A stretch of 15,052 nt of DNA, taken from assembly GCA_946479895.1 (NCBI GenBank), contig CAMLHT010000077.1, forward strand, positions 1-15,052, given 5' to 3'. Within the stretch, counting starts at the first letter, position 1, and each line of letters opens with the position of its first letter. A program made the translations under genes and the position numbers. This DNA comes from an uncultured Gemmatimonadota bacterium (GTDB lineage Bacteria; Gemmatimonadota; Gemmatimonadetes; Gemmatimonadales; Gemmatimonadaceae). The notes beneath the pieces were generated by a model that made no database searches, was not told the origin of the DNA, and worked only from the letters and a program-made list of their open reading frames with translations. Below, piece by piece: positions 14,735 through 15,052 of this stretch.

Positions 14735-14874
14735 GTCCGAGTGCGAAAGTGGCGCGTGGATGCGCGGTATCACACCACTGGATAATCGCTTCCCGGCGAA
14801 GGGTTGACCTCCCGGGAGGGGCGATTATCCAGTGCTGGATACCCGCTGTCCACGCGCCACTTTCGCACTCGGAC
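14735..14874. mobile_element. Foldback/MITE-like element: nested inverted repeat with 26-bp perfect arms
   Basis: Outer arms 14735-14760 and 14849-14874 are perfect 26-bp inverted complements (left begins GTCCGAGTGCG). Moving inward, GGTATC (14766-14771) pairs with GATACC (14838-14843), CACTGGATAATCGC (14776-14789) with its complement (14821-14834), and TCCCGG (14791-14796) with CCGGGA (14812-14817), leaving a 15-base loop. That is 52 paired positions per side in 140 bp with no ORF of note. A GGGA stands just outside the left end (14731-14734) and 4 bp beyond the right end (14879-14882), a weak target-duplication candidate. It could instead act as a long terminator or mRNA 3' structure for the peptidase gene, 41 bp after its stop. 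Confidence 0.6.
14824..14852 (-). promoter_or_regulatory. Promoter-like pair in right arm of the inverted repeat
   Basis: On the minus strand TGGACA (14852-14847) and GATAAT (14829-14824) are each one base off the sigma-70 consensus and exactly 17 bp apart. It would read inward through the element toward the 3' end of the peptidase gene, antisense to it. The left arm carries the same GATAAT on the plus strand (14781-14786) but only a poor -35 (TGGATG, 18-bp spacing). Confidence 0.35.
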
Positions 14875-15052
14875 GCTCGGGAACGACCATGTCGGGCGAC
14901 GATCCTGGCGCGTATGCCGGACGCGGCCCGGCGCGCGAGTCCCGTTCGATTTTGGATCCGCGCGCGCGCTGGAGTGGATAGGACCTCCCGGACGCCGCAC
15001 AGGCGGCGGACGCGTGGGACGCAACGTCTCGAGCCACGCGCAGCATGCTGCG

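Larger units (their letters stand above)
14694..15052. other. Non-coding tail of window with foldback element
   Basis: 359 bp follow the peptidase stop. Bases 14735-14874 are a nested inverted repeat (separate entry). Right of it there is only a 30-codon ORF (14889-14981) without recognisable features, a CG-alternating run (14959-14969, Z-DNA-prone) and no clear gene start before the window ends. Confidence 0.6.

Noticed and set aside
14735..14874. Integron attC site
   Set aside because: The size fits, but the ends lack the GTTRRRY/RYYYAAC core sites and there is no integrase or cassette gene.
14889..14981. 30-codon plus-strand ORF after the foldback element
   Set aside because: No ribosome site, no recognisable motif, and ORFs of this length are expected by chance in such GC-rich DNA.
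14825..15046. 73-codon minus-strand ORF at the right end
   Set aside because: Its 3' part lies in the inverted repeat, no ribosome site or domain is evident, and composition is shadow-like.

Overview
The window reads as a high-GC chromosome fragment from an environmental Gram-negative bacterium. Codon third positions are strongly G/C, so every strand carries long shadow ORFs. The mix of a zinc-ribbon Ser/Thr kinase with PEGA-like domains, BIG2-like outer-membrane proteins, TPR proteins and a secreted M28 peptidase with a Gly/Arg-rich insert fits Gemmatimonadota best (Acidobacteriota possible). This is an inference from gene style; there is no rRNA or other marker gene here.

Layout. Bases 1-1145 are the 3' end of a cadherin-repeat surface protein, whose start lies left of the window. 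A 108-bp gap holds a perfect TGTGA-N6-TCACA palindrome and a 10-bp hairpin. Next is a plus-strand operon: a membrane Ser/Thr kinase (1254-3089), an exported TPR plus FlgD-Ig-like protein with two late membrane segments (3115-4218), and a BIG2-like protein with an outer-membrane barrel (4219-6105, start codon abutting the previous stop). Converging on it, only 7 bp away and sharing a hairpin built from both stop codons, is a minus-strand pair: a DotU/TssL-family protein with a huge acidic disordered N-terminus (9898-13032), coupled by a 4-bp overlap to an IcmF/TssM-family protein (6113-9901). These are inner-membrane components of a type VI secretion membrane complex, but no sheath, tube, spike, baseplate, ClpV or TssJ gene is in the window.

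The right part has a divergent intergenic region with two oppositely oriented G-quadruplex-forming hexamer repeats, an exported M28 metallopeptidase (13395-14693), and a 359-bp non-coding tail dominated by a nested inverted repeat (26-bp perfect arms) that looks like a miniature foldback element.

The most interesting possibility is that the kinase/TPR/barrel operon and the TssL-TssM pair form one envelope-spanning, phospho-regulated complex derived from the type VI membrane complex. The unusual part is the TssL-like N-terminus. It is about 780 residues of acidic low-complexity sequence with five evenly scattered hydrophobic-basic motifs resembling MinD/FtsY-type membrane-targeting helices, plus a 15-residue tandem repeat. 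The partner TssM-like protein has a degenerate nucleotide-binding site.
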